From positions 396,082 to 460,081 of the forward strand of contig NZ_JAEIJD010000002.1 of NCBI RefSeq assembly GCF_016307205.1: DNA of 64,000 bases, in the 5' to 3' direction. Made by a program: the position numbers and the translations under genes. The notes beneath the pieces were generated by a model, which did no database searches, had not been told where the DNA came from, and saw only the letters and a list, made by a program, of their open reading frames with translations. This DNA comes from Pontibaca salina. Lineage in GTDB: Bacteria > Pseudomonadota > Alphaproteobacteria > Rhodobacterales > Rhodobacteraceae. This document shows, piece after piece, positions 1 through 8,906 of this stretch. Numbering within the stretch: the stretch's first letter is position 1; each line of letters opens with the position of its first letter.

Positions 1-2
1 TG

Positions 3-2090
3 TTCAGCCAATTCGAAAGACGACCGCCGCCACCGCTCCTGACCGGGTCCGTGATCTCCTCACGCAAAATAGTGACATTTGGTCATTCCGGCGGCGGCCC
101 CTCTTGCCTTGCGCTGAACTGGGCCTTTCCTAGGGCAAAGGGGCGGCTGGCAGAACTGGCCTATGATGTGCTGTGTGAGGTGGTGGTCGGGCAACCTTTC
201 GCCCCGTTGCGACGTGCGCTGATTGATGGCGGATATTGCACAGACATCGCTGAAGGGCGGTTTCTGGACGATACTGCGCCGCCACGTCTTTCAGTTCGCC
301 TGACTGGGGTAGACCCTGAGCGGATCAGCGACGTGGAGCGTGTCACGCGCGAAACAATCGAGCAGGTGATGCGAAAAGGGTATGGCGCTCAGGCTCTGGC
401 GGGCGCCGTGAATGCGGTGGAGTTTCGATGTCGTGATCGCGGTACGTGGAAACGACCTCATGCGGTGGGTCTTTTGCAGGACCTCACCAAGGCTTGGCGG
501 CTGGGGCGTGATCCACGTCTTGGGCTTGGATTTGCGCGTGAACTGGCCGAGATTCGCCGCCAACCAGCCGAGTGTTTCGAGGCGATGATGAAGACCCATC
601 TGCTTGATAACCCGCACTTTGCGCTTGTGGTTTTGACCCCCGACGGCATGCCGAGCAAACGCGCACGCAAGGTGCCATCGCCGCCCCGCCCGAGCAATGC
701 AGCGCGCCGCAAACCGCAGGCATCGACCGGAATACCACATCTTACGCTGCAAGATCTGTCGCCCGAGCCTGTCGCGCTACCCTTGGCGCGCGAACAGGTC
801 AGCGGCGTGCCTGTCCTGTTTCACCACCGGCCGACCAACGGGCTGACCTATGTCGACCTTGCTTTTGACCTTCAGGGAATTGCGCAGCTCTCATGCGTGG
901 CGCTGTTCGGCCGGATATGGCTGCAATCGGGAACCACCTGCCGCAGCGCGCAGGACATGGCGCTTAGGATCGGCACGGAAACCGGCGGCCTGTCCTGTCA
1001 GGTTGTGTGCCCGACAATGGGAAAGGGGCAGGGCGCAGCTGCGCATCTCCTCCTGCGCGCCCGTGCATTGACGCAGCAGGCCCCGTGCCTATTCGACATT
1101 CTCGGCGAGTTGTTGAGCGAGGTTGAGATCCCCGAGCCGCCACAATTGGCCAAACTCGTGGCATCAGAAATCATCCGTCTTCGGGCGCAGATCCTTCCCA
1201 AAGCGCATGAATTTCTGGATCGACGGCTGCGGGCTCAGATCAACGGGGCCGAACAGACGGACGGTCTGAACTACTTGCAATTTCTCCATGATTTTCAAAG
1301 GGTGCTTCGGCGCGACCCAGATCAGGCCCGCCAGCGCCTTGAGGACCTGCAGAGGGCTATTTGGTGTCGCAAACGGCTTGTGATCAGTATCATTCATGAC
1401 CAGTCGGGCAGTACAGACCTTCTGAGGCGAGCCGAGCGGCTGATTGTTTCACTATCCGAGGGAGATAGGGCCAAATCCGCCGATACTCTGCCAGTGTCAA
1501 AGCGATCCGAAGCGTTCATTGTCCCCGGCGAGGCCAATTTCGTCGGAATGGCATTTGATACGCGCAATCAACCCGCATGCACTGCGTCGTTTGCCGTCGC
1601 GCTGCGATGGCTTGAGACCGGTTGGCTACGGCAGAGGATACGAGACGAAAACGGGGCCTATGGCGTTTTGTGCCGAGGCGATGCTATGAGCGGTATCAGC
1701 ACGTTTCTCTCCTATCGAGATCCGCATATCCTGCCGACGCTTGACGTGTTTTCCGCAGCAGGGCAGCAATTGGCACATGGGATCAGCAAAGAGGATCTGA
1801 CTCGCGCGATCATAGCCACTATCGGGGCTTTGGAGCGTCCGCGATCGCCGCCCGATTGCGGATTGCAAACGCTGACGGATTGGTTGGCCGGATGGACCAC
1901 CGAGCACCGCAACGGGTTTCGCGCCGCAGTGCTGGCCACCGAACCAGATGATCTGGAAGATGCCGGCAATGTATTGAGCAGCGCCGCAACTTCAGCCCAC
2001 ATCGTTATACTTGGCGGCAAAGAGGCGCTTGCCCAAGTGCTGGCGCAACGTCCACATTTGGTCACCCTGAATGATCTGCCCGGAAACTGA
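3..2090 (+). CDS. M16-family metallopeptidase, PreP/insulinase-like, 5' end cut by the window
   Basis: The reading frame is open to the left edge, so the 696 codons seen are the C-terminal part of a longer protein. It reads like the second to fourth domains of presequence-protease-type M16 enzymes (whole proteins usually near 970 aa). These have an inactive M16 repeat with a segment like TNGLTYVDLAFDL and a terminal domain ending in the RQRIRDENGAYG stretch that helps close the chamber. The zinc-binding HxxEH motif would lie upstream and is not visible. A GTG at 51 could be read as a start, but nothing there looks like an N-terminus and the frame upstream is uninterrupted. The next gene is a quinoprotein-associated carrier, and M16 peptidases (PqqF type) process the PQQ precursor. 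A role in quinoprotein maturation is therefore possible, but it is inference. Confidence 0.8.
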   Translation, partial: FSQFERRPPPPLLTGSVISSRKIVTFGHSGGGPSCLALNWAFPRAKGRLAELAYDVLCEVVVGQPFAPLRRALIDGGYCTDIAEGRFLDDTAPPRLSVRLTGVDPERISDVERVTRETIEQVMRKGYGAQALAGAVNAVEFRCRDRGTWKRPHAVGLLQDLTKAWRLGRDPRLGLGFARELAEIRRQPAECFEAMMKTHLLDNPHFALVVLTPDGMPSKRARKVPSPPRPSNAARRKPQASTGIPHLTLQDLSPEPVALPLAREQVSGVPVLFHHRPTNGLTYVDLAFDLQGIAQLSCVALFGRIWLQSGTTCRSAQDMALRIGTETGGLSCQVVCPTMGKGQGAAAHLLLRARALTQQAPCLFDILGELLSEVEIPEPPQLAKLVASEIIRLRAQILPKAHEFLDRRLRAQINGAEQTDGLNYLQFLHDFQRVLRRDPDQARQRLEDLQRAIWCRKRLVISIIHDQSGSTDLLRRAERLIVSLSEGDRAKSADTLPVSKRSEAFIVPGEANFVGMAFDTRNQPACTASFAVALRWLETGWLRQRIRDENGAYGVLCRGDAMSGISTFLSYRDPHILPTLDVFSAAGQQLAHGISKEDLTRAIIATIGALERPRSPPDCGLQTLTDWLAGWTTEHRNGFRAAVLATEPDDLEDAGNVLSSAATSAHIVILGGKEALAQVLAQRPHLVTLNDLPGN

Positions 2091-2180
2091 TCGCACAATC
2101 CCCCCCCCCTTAGGGAGCGGTGTATTTTCCGCATAAAATATGCTATATTTCCAGCTCACATATCATCTAGGAGAGTCGTC

Positions 2181-2990
2181 ATCAGAACCTCCGTCCTTGT
2201 CGCAGTGCTCGCGCTATCCGCCAGTGGCGTGTTCGCAGCGGATAAATCCGTCGAGAATCCGCTGATCGAATCCCCCACATGGATAGAGTTGCGCGATGAT
2301 ATTGTCGGAGATGTGACATTACAGGACGGCACAGGGCTTTTTACGGTCGACGCTCCGTATCGCGCCTTCGATGCAGCCACAGTGCCAATCTCGATCATTC
2401 AGACCGACACTGACGCGGTGATCACCCAAGCGGATATCGTGATTGATGAAAATCCCGCGCCGCTGGCCGCTAGAATGAGCTTTGGCACCGGGATGTCACC
2501 GCTGAAGCTGGAATTGCGCGTCCGGGTAAACACCTATTCCAATATCCGAGTGATCGCGCAAACCGATCAGGGCAGCTTTATGCAGGGACGTTATGTCAAG
2601 GCGTCCGGTGGATGTTCGGCGCCTGCAACGAAGGATCCCAAGGCCGCGCTTAAGGGCATCGGACAAATGCGGCTCAAGCCGATCGCCAATGCATTGCCCG
2701 CGTCGGGTCAACGCCGCGAGGCGCAGATTATGATCCGTCATCCGAACTATTCGGGGTTTCAGCGTGACCAGATCACCCATTTGTTTATGAACGCGCATTT
2801 CATTGACCGTCTTGACGTCTATCAAGGCGACGACCTTCTGTTTACGCTGGACGGCGGGATTTCGATCAGCGAAAACCCTGTATTCCGCTTTGAATATACG
2901 GATAACGGTGCCCCGGCTTTGCGGATCCGGGCCGAGGACACAGAAGGCAATGTGTTCGAAGAGATGCTCGACAAGGGCACATCCTCGTAA
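2181..2990 (+). CDS. Quinoprotein dehydrogenase-associated SoxYZ-like carrier protein
   Basis: This is a periplasmic protein with a SoxY-like domain (about residues 30-150) fused to a SoxZ-like domain (about 165-265). Such fusions accompany PQQ-dependent alcohol dehydrogenase clusters and probably act as a carrier or relay partner. A cysteine in a GGCSAP context (about residue 145) sits where SoxY has its swinging-arm cysteine, but it is internal rather than C-terminal. The first ATG or GTG starts give a broken leader (GTG at 2205 begins MLALSASG). An AGGAG at 2169-2173 is 7 bases before ATC at 2181, which would give a normal signal peptide (MRTSVLVAVLALSASGVFA). I therefore start the gene at this rare ATC codon. 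It converges with the leftward operon, ending 9 bases before it. Confidence 0.82.
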   Translation: MRTSVLVAVLALSASGVFAADKSVENPLIESPTWIELRDDIVGDVTLQDGTGLFTVDAPYRAFDAATVPISIIQTDTDAVITQADIVIDENPAPLAARMSFGTGMSPLKLELRVRVNTYSNIRVIAQTDQGSFMQGRYVKASGGCSAPATKDPKAALKGIGQMRLKPIANALPASGQRREAQIMIRHPNYSGFQRDQITHLFMNAHFIDRLDVYQGDDLLFTLDGGISISENPVFRFEYTDNGAPALRIRAEDTEGNVFEEMLDKGTSS

Positions 2991-2999
2991 GTCCGCGTT

Positions 3000-3350
3000 T
3001 CAGAAACAGATGATATCGGCCTCGGCCTGCGCGCGGCGCAGTTCAGCGACCAGATCTTGTGCCATGCGTGTGGTGCGAAAGATCGACATCCGCTCGCCGC
3101 CAGTCTGCTGCATCGAGAGGACGGTCTCGGCTTCGATATATTGCGCATAAGGCAGAATTGATGCGATCCGATCAATCGAACACGCGCATTTGCGCAAGAC
3201 GTCCTGCCCCTGACCATTTGCCGCCATACAGCCAAAAATGTAATCCGCCCGCGCTTCGGTTGGGTAATCATTGATGGTTTCAGGAACCGATTGCGCATCT
3301 GCCGACATGGCCAGCAACCCCGCGCAGAGGAGAAGCCCGAACCGCATCAT
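3000..3350 (-). CDS. Small exported cysteine-containing protein, unknown function
   Basis: This protein of about 116 aa starts at ATGATG and overlaps the stop of the upstream gene by four bases (ATGA), so translation is probably coupled. The N-terminus (MMRFGLLLCAGLLAMSADA) is a clear signal peptide. The mature part contains four cysteines: FGCMAANG, then KCACSIDR, and a C-terminal IICF. This is compatible with disulfides or metal binding in the periplasm. A longer frame reaching back to 3446 exists but buries the signal peptide, so I rejected it. It is the last gene of the regulator-FIST-kinase operon and ends against the SoxYZ-like gene. I do not recognise the family. A role near periplasmic quinoprotein oxidation is inference from position only. 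Confidence 0.7.
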   Translation of the reverse strand: MMRFGLLLCAGLLAMSADAQSVPETINDYPTEARADYIFGCMAANGQGQDVLRKCACSIDRIASILPYAQYIEAETVLSMQQTGGERMSIFRTTRMAQDLVAELRRAQAEADIICF

Positions 3351-4009
3351 TGAGCTGCTCCCGCATCCGTTAAGGCGAGTGCACTGTGGTAAAGCGGTGG
3401 CGTGGTTGGGTCGCCCGGCACCTCGGCGACAAGAGCCGTATACCAACCTGGCGCGTCGTCCGATACCGTGACGGTCAAGGTCAGATCGTCATAGCCCTGC
3501 ATGTTGGCATTGTTGCGATCCCCCTTAAGGGGGCGCAGGGTAATTTGTTGGGCGGTGATATTCTGCCCGTTGGTTTCTGCAGAAAATTCTTTTATCTCGG
3601 TCGGCTCGCGCAGTGCGTCCTTGATGCGGTTGCGGATGTAGTACGGGCTGCCGCCGGTATTCTGCGCCACGTCGTTAATGACGGTCTCAAAAAAATACAT
3701 GATCATCGGGTTGCCCACCGTTGCTGGAAACCGGCCAATAATCCGGTGTTGGTCGCCTTGCTGGAAGTCGAGTTGCGCCATGTCGTCTGGGACGAGGCTG
3801 AGAACGATGCGACCTGTGCCGGCTTGTTCCATCTGCGGATTGGCGGGAACGGACACAGTGCGAGCGTAGGTCAATTGATGGGCGGCCGGAACGTCGGACA
3901 ATGTGCCGGTTCGAAAAATGAGATCAAATGGGTCCGCCGCATATAGAGGTCTGAATGGTAACAGCGCGAGAACCAGTAGCAAGATCGGAAATCTCATTAT
4001 TATCGACAT
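3347..4009 (-). CDS. Exported protein of unknown function in the sensor operon
   Basis: This is a 220 aa protein with a signal peptide (MRFPILLLVLALLPFRPLYA, preceded by a short MSII if the first ATG is used). The mature part starts near ADPFDLIF and looks like a soluble beta-rich periplasmic protein with no cysteines and no motif I can name. The start at 4009 has a GGAG nine bases upstream; ATG at 3997 is an alternative giving a tidier signal peptide. It lies 79 bases after the hybrid kinase gene and overlaps the following small exported gene by four bases. The two are probably made together and may work together. It could be the periplasmic partner of the kinase or of a quinoprotein enzyme encoded outside the window. 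Confidence 0.7.
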   Translation of the reverse strand: MSIIMRFPILLLVLALLPFRPLYAADPFDLIFRTGTLSDVPAAHQLTYARTVSVPANPQMEQAGTGRIVLSLVPDDMAQLDFQQGDQHRIIGRFPATVGNPMIMYFFETVINDVAQNTGGSPYYIRNRIKDALREPTEIKEFSAETNGQNITAQQITLRPLKGDRNNANMQGYDDLTLTVTVSDDAPGWYTALVAEVPGDPTTPPLYHSALALTDAGAAQ

Positions 4010-4088
4010 CCTCGACGGCTCCGTGATTTGGGATCAGTTTATGCGGTGCAACCCATCTGTCACCAAAGACTTATGTCGGCGTCGACTG

Positions 4089-6326
4089 TTAAGATGGGCT
4101 GGTCGGGCGCGTCTTCCAGTCGATCAGCGGCCGCAAGCGCGATAGGTGAACGGGTTTTGTCAAAACCGAAAAGTTATGCTTTTGTCCTGCCTGTAAAAGC
4201 TTTTCACTGCGATCGGCTGTGATCATGATCGCAGGGATTTCAGATTTCACCAATCGGCGCAGTGCTGCGATACAGCGGATGCCATCATCATTATTTTCCA
4301 GATGATAATCCGCGAGGATGATATCCGGTGCCATGCCGATTTCGCGGACCAATCGAATCGCTTCGCGTGTGCCTTGCGCAGCAAGCACGCTCGCGCCCCA
4401 GCTTTCCAGTTTTTGTGTGGTGGCGAACAACACGTCGGGGTCATTTTCGACCACAGCGACGATCAGGCTCATGTCGGAACGCGGAACCGAAGAAATCTGC
4501 GGCTGGACGCCACGTGCCGCGTCGCCCCCTTGTGCGATTGGCAACTCCAGCGAGAATACCGACCCTTTCCCCGGTTTTGAGCGAACGCTGACCTTGTGAC
4601 CAAGATGGCGGCAAGCCTGTTCGACGATCGATAGCCCCAAACCCATGCTCGCCCGCGAGCCGGCGGCATTGATGCGGGTGAATTCGCTGAAGATCCGCTT
4701 TTGGTCCTTGCGCGAAATCCCGATACCGGTATCCCAGACTTCGAGAACGGCCTTGTTGCCGCGGCGCCTGCACCCGACCAAGATGCGCCCGGACGGCGTA
4801 TACTGGATCGCGTTCACCACGAGGTTTTGCACGCAGCGCAGAAGGTAGTGCTGGTCGCTTTTTACACGCAGACCGCTTGGTACGATGGACAGGCGAAGGG
4901 ATTTTTCGGCCGCTAAGGGCGCACAATCCTCGCTGATATGGCTTAGGATCTGATCGATCGCGAATTCGCTCAAGGTGATTTCGCTTCCCGTTGACTCAAG
5001 TCGCGAAATGTCGAGCAGCGCATGCAGCAAAGTTTCCATTGATGAGAAGGCGCGGTCCAGCCGGTCTATGGTTTCGACCATGTCGCTTTGGCGCGACCTG
5101 TCAACCAGAGATGAAATGAGCAGCTTTGCCGCGTTGATTGGCTGCAGTAGATCATGGCTCGCCGCAGCCAGGAAACGGGTTTTGGAGGACACCGCCGCTT
5201 CGGCCTCTTCCTTGGCGATGCGCAGCTCATCTTCGACCCGCGCTTGTTCGTCGTATTGCTGGCGCAATCGCAGATTGGCCTGCGTAAGCTCGGAAGTTCT
5301 TGCCTGAACGCGCCGTTCCAATGACTGGGTTGTCTGGGTCTCGACGGTGATATCCATGATGTTCACGATAAAGCCGCCGTCGGGCAGCATGTTGACCTGA
5401 AGATCCAGAACGCGGCCATCGACCTGTCGGATCCGATCCCTCAACATACCCTCGCGGCGCAGTTGAAGGATCCTGTCCTCGATGCGGCGATAGGGTCCGA
5501 GGGCCTGAAATTGTCGGTTGCGGGTCACATGTTCTAGAATTTGGGCAAAGGCCGTTCCCTTTCGGCGCAGGGGATAGGGGAGGTCGAGTAAACCCCCGAA
5601 CGCGGCATTCTGGATCAGCAGCGTTCCTTCGGCGGAAAACGTGCAAACACCTTGGGTCATATTGTCAAAGGCGGCTTGCAGGAAATGGGCCTGCTTGTCG
5701 ATCAACCGATCTTTTTCCAGACGATTCTTGCGCACAATTCCAGTAATTTCCGTCTGCAAAAGCGCTGTGCTGTTGGAGCTGGTGCGCCGGGAAATGACTT
5801 GAAACCACCGGTCATGCGGCAGGGCCAGAACAAAGGAGGCACGTTGCCCAGCACGCCGGGTCTGGCCCGGGGTGCCGACATCCGGATCTACGCTCAGCGT
5901 TGCCGATTTGCTGTCTTCAAGCAGGTCAAAATAGGCATCCAGCGTCAGGTTAGAGGTAATCCGTGCGGTAATATCGGGGATCAGGGACCGGAATACGTCA
6001 TTGCAAATCTCAAGCTTGCCAGCAGAGAAAAGGGCAAAGCCACCATCCATGATATCCAGCGTATCGGCCAAGTTGCGCTGCATCTGGTCGCGGGCGTGTT
6101 CGGTACTTTCCAGCACGACACTGGCCTTTCCCAATGTGTCGAGCGCAAGTTCCAAATCTCTGGTCTTTTCCCAGACTTCGCCTTGGAGAGATACTGCAGA
6201 TTGAAACAGCGAATAGGGCGAGCCGCCGAAATCTTGCTCACGGTCGGCGCGCCGGATCAGCGCATCAATGATGCGCAACTGTTTCTTGACTTGAATTTCC
6301 GGAGGCAGGTTTTTGTCGATCAGCAT
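4089..6326 (-). CDS. Hybrid sensor histidine kinase/response regulator, NahK/ErcS-like
   Basis: This is a cytoplasmic sensor kinase of 745 aa with no membrane segment. An N-terminal helical region (1-90) is followed by two PAS-like domains (about 90-195 and 215-330) and a coiled coil (330-385). Next is a HisKA domain with phospho-acceptor His391 in the ASHDLLQP motif, then an HATPase domain (N501, DTGIGI at 532-537). A receiver domain (about 620-740) has Asp673 in ILADYHL and Lys724. The architecture matches the NahK/ErcS kinases that work in phosphorelays with FIST-domain sensors in Pseudomonas, and FlhS-type kinases in Paracoccus C1 metabolism. The start ATG at 6326 overlaps the FIST gene stop by seven bases. 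The partners are the FIST protein just upstream and the LuxR-type regulator two genes upstream. Confidence 0.9.
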   Translation of the reverse strand: MLIDKNLPPEIQVKKQLRIIDALIRRADREQDFGGSPYSLFQSAVSLQGEVWEKTRDLELALDTLGKASVVLESTEHARDQMQRNLADTLDIMDGGFALFSAGKLEICNDVFRSLIPDITARITSNLTLDAYFDLLEDSKSATLSVDPDVGTPGQTRRAGQRASFVLALPHDRWFQVISRRTSSNSTALLQTEITGIVRKNRLEKDRLIDKQAHFLQAAFDNMTQGVCTFSAEGTLLIQNAAFGGLLDLPYPLRRKGTAFAQILEHVTRNRQFQALGPYRRIEDRILQLRREGMLRDRIRQVDGRVLDLQVNMLPDGGFIVNIMDITVETQTTQSLERRVQARTSELTQANLRLRQQYDEQARVEDELRIAKEEAEAAVSSKTRFLAAASHDLLQPINAAKLLISSLVDRSRQSDMVETIDRLDRAFSSMETLLHALLDISRLESTGSEITLSEFAIDQILSHISEDCAPLAAEKSLRLSIVPSGLRVKSDQHYLLRCVQNLVVNAIQYTPSGRILVGCRRRGNKAVLEVWDTGIGISRKDQKRIFSEFTRINAAGSRASMGLGLSIVEQACRHLGHKVSVRSKPGKGSVFSLELPIAQGGDAARGVQPQISSVPRSDMSLIVAVVENDPDVLFATTQKLESWGASVLAAQGTREAIRLVREIGMAPDIILADYHLENNDDGIRCIAALRRLVKSEIPAIMITADRSEKLLQAGQKHNFSVLTKPVHLSRLRPLIDWKTRPTSPS

Positions 6327-7489
6327 GCTGTCTCCCGTTGAGGTGTGAAAAAGGCGACGCCGACGAAGGTCTGGTTGACATGAACACCGCAATGCTGCTC
6401 GCCGAATGTGTTAAACCCGAGCACGCGATGGCCGCGCAGCACCTCTGACGCCTGATGAGCAATGGCGTTCTGCTCGATTTCGAGCTTGCGCAGGAAGCAA
6501 TCGAACCCGAGGATCAGATTTGGTGCTTCGTTGTCGGGGCCGGGCACGCGAAGACCGCTTTCGAGCGTTTCCAGAATCCCGTTGCTGCGGCCCAGCGTCA
6601 GCAATAGGCCGTCGTCAATCGCGCAAAGGAACGATAGCCCGCCGTTCTCTGTGACTTGCTGAATGGCGCGAACATGCCATGCGTTATGACTGCGCACCAG
6701 CACGGGATTTGCGGCAAACACGCGGGGCGAAAGATCCGCTACGCCGCAGCCCACCAAACGTGCATATTCCTGCGCTGCAGCCGAACCGTTGAGTTCCAGT
6801 ACTATACGTTCGTCCGGTCGCGCCCGGGTCACGACCATGCGTTCCTCTGTGGGTAAAAAGTGGTTAAAGCCGATGCCTCGGAACGTCAGATCGGTTTCCA
6901 CTAGGATCAGCACGGCTGCGTCACTGTAAAAACGGCGGTTATGCAGCACGAAAGTTGAGTTGAATGCCATACCACCGGCGGCGGATCCCCCGAACACTGG
7001 GATATCCTCTAAACCGGCCTCGAGCGCGGCAACCAGCACTTCCTCTTGTTTTGATAACCCGTCACTCAAGACGAGGGCGAAACGGTTCCAGCCGGCGGAT
7101 CTACTGAAACGGGTGGACAGTCGGCGCGCCGCCGCCGCTGTATCGGCGATGGATACAGGGGCCAGAGGATGGATTAAGGTTGAGGAGCAACGGAAATGAT
7201 TGCGCGGAAAGCTCACGATTAGTAGTGCATCACTTTCATAGCCTTGAGGTGTAATCTGGCCTGCAGTGGTGCATCCAAACGCCAGCGTTTGGGGCAGGTA
7301 GCGGGACAAAGCGGTGGCAACGCAATGTGGCTCCAGCCGCTCGGGTACAAACACCAAGGCAAAGCAAATACCGTTGTCCGGCAACTCTGCGACCGCTTCG
7401 CGCACGGCGTCATTGGGGTTGCGGGCGCGCGATACGCCGACACCGACGATTTTGTCGCTCGGGAGGATATTTGCGGCGCTGTCCTCCAT
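6320..7489 (-). CDS. FIST N/C domain sensor protein (NosP-like)
   Basis: This is a 389 aa cytoplasmic protein with a FIST_N domain (about 25-220, including the FGCTTAGQI and FGGSAAGG glycine turns) and a FIST_C domain (about 225-365). FIST proteins are small-ligand sensors paired with kinases. In Pseudomonas aeruginosa the FIST protein NosP is a heme-based nitric-oxide sensor encoded beside NahK and inhibits it. The same pairing is seen here, with a seven-base overlap into the kinase gene. Whether this homologue binds heme, NO or a different ligand (for example a C1 compound) cannot be told from the sequence. It begins eight bases after the response-regulator stop, so the three genes form one operon. 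Confidence 0.88.
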   Translation of the reverse strand: MEDSAANILPSDKIVGVGVSRARNPNDAVREAVAELPDNGICFALVFVPERLEPHCVATALSRYLPQTLAFGCTTAGQITPQGYESDALLIVSFPRNHFRCSSTLIHPLAPVSIADTAAAARRLSTRFSRSAGWNRFALVLSDGLSKQEEVLVAALEAGLEDIPVFGGSAAGGMAFNSTFVLHNRRFYSDAAVLILVETDLTFRGIGFNHFLPTEERMVVTRARPDERIVLELNGSAAAQEYARLVGCGVADLSPRVFAANPVLVRSHNAWHVRAIQQVTENGGLSFLCAIDDGLLLTLGRSNGILETLESGLRVPGPDNEAPNLILGFDCFLRKLEIEQNAIAHQASEVLRGHRVLGFNTFGEQHCGVHVNQTFVGVAFFTPQRETAC

Positions 7490-7496
7490 TGCGAAA

Positions 7497-8219
7497 TCAG
7501 CTCAGCAGCGCGCGCAGATCGGCATCCGAAATCTGGGCGTTCGGATCGAGGCCCGCACTGCGGACCAACATCGCCGCTTGGGTGCGGTTGTGAACGCCAA
7601 GCCGGCGCAAAAGCGCAGTAATATGCGCCTTCACTGTGGCCTCGGCCAAAGACATCTCATAGGCGATCTGCTTGTTGGGCTTGCCGGCACAGATCAGTTT
7701 CATGATCCGTGCCTGCTGTGGGGTCAGGTCCGCGATCTTGCGCGCGATTTCACATGTGGACAGCGCGTCGCCGGAGGGCCCGGACGGGGCGGTGTAACCC
7801 GGCGGAAGGTATTTTTGCCCTTCGCGCACGACCATCAACGCATTCTGCAACACCTTGGGCGACGCGTCCTTGGGCACGAACCCGGCCGCGCCTGCCTCCA
7901 TCAAGGCTTGGATTGTTTCGTTCGAAGAGACTGCCGAGATGACCAGAATCGGTACGTCTGGCATCCTGTCCCGGATTTTCAGAAGGCCGCTCAGGCCGGT
8001 TACATCCGGCAGCCTGAGATCCAAGACCACCAGATCCGGCATGAAGCGCGGACTGAGCAATTTCATCGCGTCGCTGAGGGTTGTCGCCGTCTTGACCGTC
8101 TGGAGCTGGTAAATTCGCTTGAGAGTCGACGCCAATGCATCGCAATAGAGCGGATGATCATCGATCACGAGAGCCGCGCGAATCATCGCAAGACTATGTT
8201 TATCGTCTAGGGGCTTCAA
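7497..8219 (-). CDS. LuxR/NarL-type response regulator
   Basis: This is a 240 aa two-component regulator. The receiver domain has the acidic pair D20-D21, phosphorylation site Asp67 (VVLDLRLPD) and Lys117. A LuxR-type helix-turn-helix follows (about 163-222, with NKQIAYEMSLAEATVKAH). I chose the TTG start at 8219 because a GGGGAGGA sits eight bases upstream. The ATG at 8186 would still leave an intact receiver domain but has no ribosome-binding site. It is the first gene of the operon and the likely output of the hybrid kinase, probably through phosphotransfer. It resembles FlhR/ErbR-type regulators of alcohol and formaldehyde oxidation, and the adjacent gfa gene is a plausible target. Confidence 0.9.
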   Translation of the reverse strand: MKPLDDKHSLAMIRAALVIDDHPLYCDALASTLKRIYQLQTVKTATTLSDAMKLLSPRFMPDLVVLDLRLPDVTGLSGLLKIRDRMPDVPILVISAVSSNETIQALMEAGAAGFVPKDASPKVLQNALMVVREGQKYLPPGYTAPSGPSGDALSTCEIARKIADLTPQQARIMKLICAGKPNKQIAYEMSLAEATVKAHITALLRRLGVHNRTQAAMLVRSAGLDPNAQISDADLRALLS

Positions 8220-8336
8220 TTATGTGTTCCTCCCCGCCGGGAGCTTAACAAATTCAATCGCATCAGTCGCGCAAATTTTACGCGTCCGGCCAGAGGTTTG
8301 GCGGGATGGCTAACAGGCAAGCCAGTGTACAAGGGT

Positions 8337-8906
8337 TCAAGCGTGCCGGGATTTGTAAACGTGACTGGCAATGGCATCCATCAATGCCGGCGACAGGCAA
8401 TCATAGGGCGGCAACCCAAGTTCGCTGAGGCGGGCGCGATAGGCGGGCATCAATTCGGGATCGACACCGCTCTCGATTATCGACGATACGAAGGCGGCGA
8501 ATTCGGCAGGGGCCCAGCCCTTTTCCTGTGATAGTTCGGTATGAACGAAGTCGAGCCCGTGAAATGGATGGTCGGCATCTTCGATGCGGCCATACATGTG
8601 AACCCCGCACTCTTTACAGGCATGTCGTTGGATCACGGCAGATGGATCGACGACTTCCAGCTTGTCGGCGTTCTCGCTGATGTCGACATGATCCCGGGCA
8701 ATGACGGCAACCTGTGAAAACACTGCGCCATTTGGCTTCCAGCATTTTGTACAGCCACAGACATGGTTATGTGCCGTCTGCGCAGAAAGCTTCACTCGAA
8801 CCGGGTTGGTGGCACAGTGACAGGTCAATGTTCCGCCAGTAAACCCTTCGGACGCGGGCTCGACGCCATTATCGACCTGCGGATGGATTTTAAGATTGTG
8901 TTGCAT
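8337..8906 (-). CDS. gfa: S-(hydroxymethyl)glutathione synthase (glutathione-dependent formaldehyde-activating enzyme)
   Basis: The GFA enzyme condenses formaldehyde with glutathione, feeding the glutathione-linked formaldehyde oxidation route. The 189 aa protein carries the family zinc ligands: C29 and C31 (LTCHC), C50, C52 and C55 (VCGCTKC), and C97 and C100 (ACKECG). The start at 8906 has a GGAGGAG ribosome-binding site; a frame reaching 8927 runs through that site and was rejected. The gene lies 117 bases upstream of the response-regulator operon on the same strand. Paracoccus has a comparable link between gfa and flh genes. The formaldehyde dehydrogenase (flhA) normally expected nearby is not in this window. 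Confidence 0.93.
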   Translation of the reverse strand: MQHNLKIHPQVDNGVEPASEGFTGGTLTCHCATNPVRVKLSAQTAHNHVCGCTKCWKPNGAVFSQVAVIARDHVDISENADKLEVVDPSAVIQRHACKECGVHMYGRIEDADHPFHGLDFVHTELSQEKGWAPAEFAAFVSSIIESGVDPELMPAYRARLSELGLPPYDCLSPALMDAIASHVYKSRHA

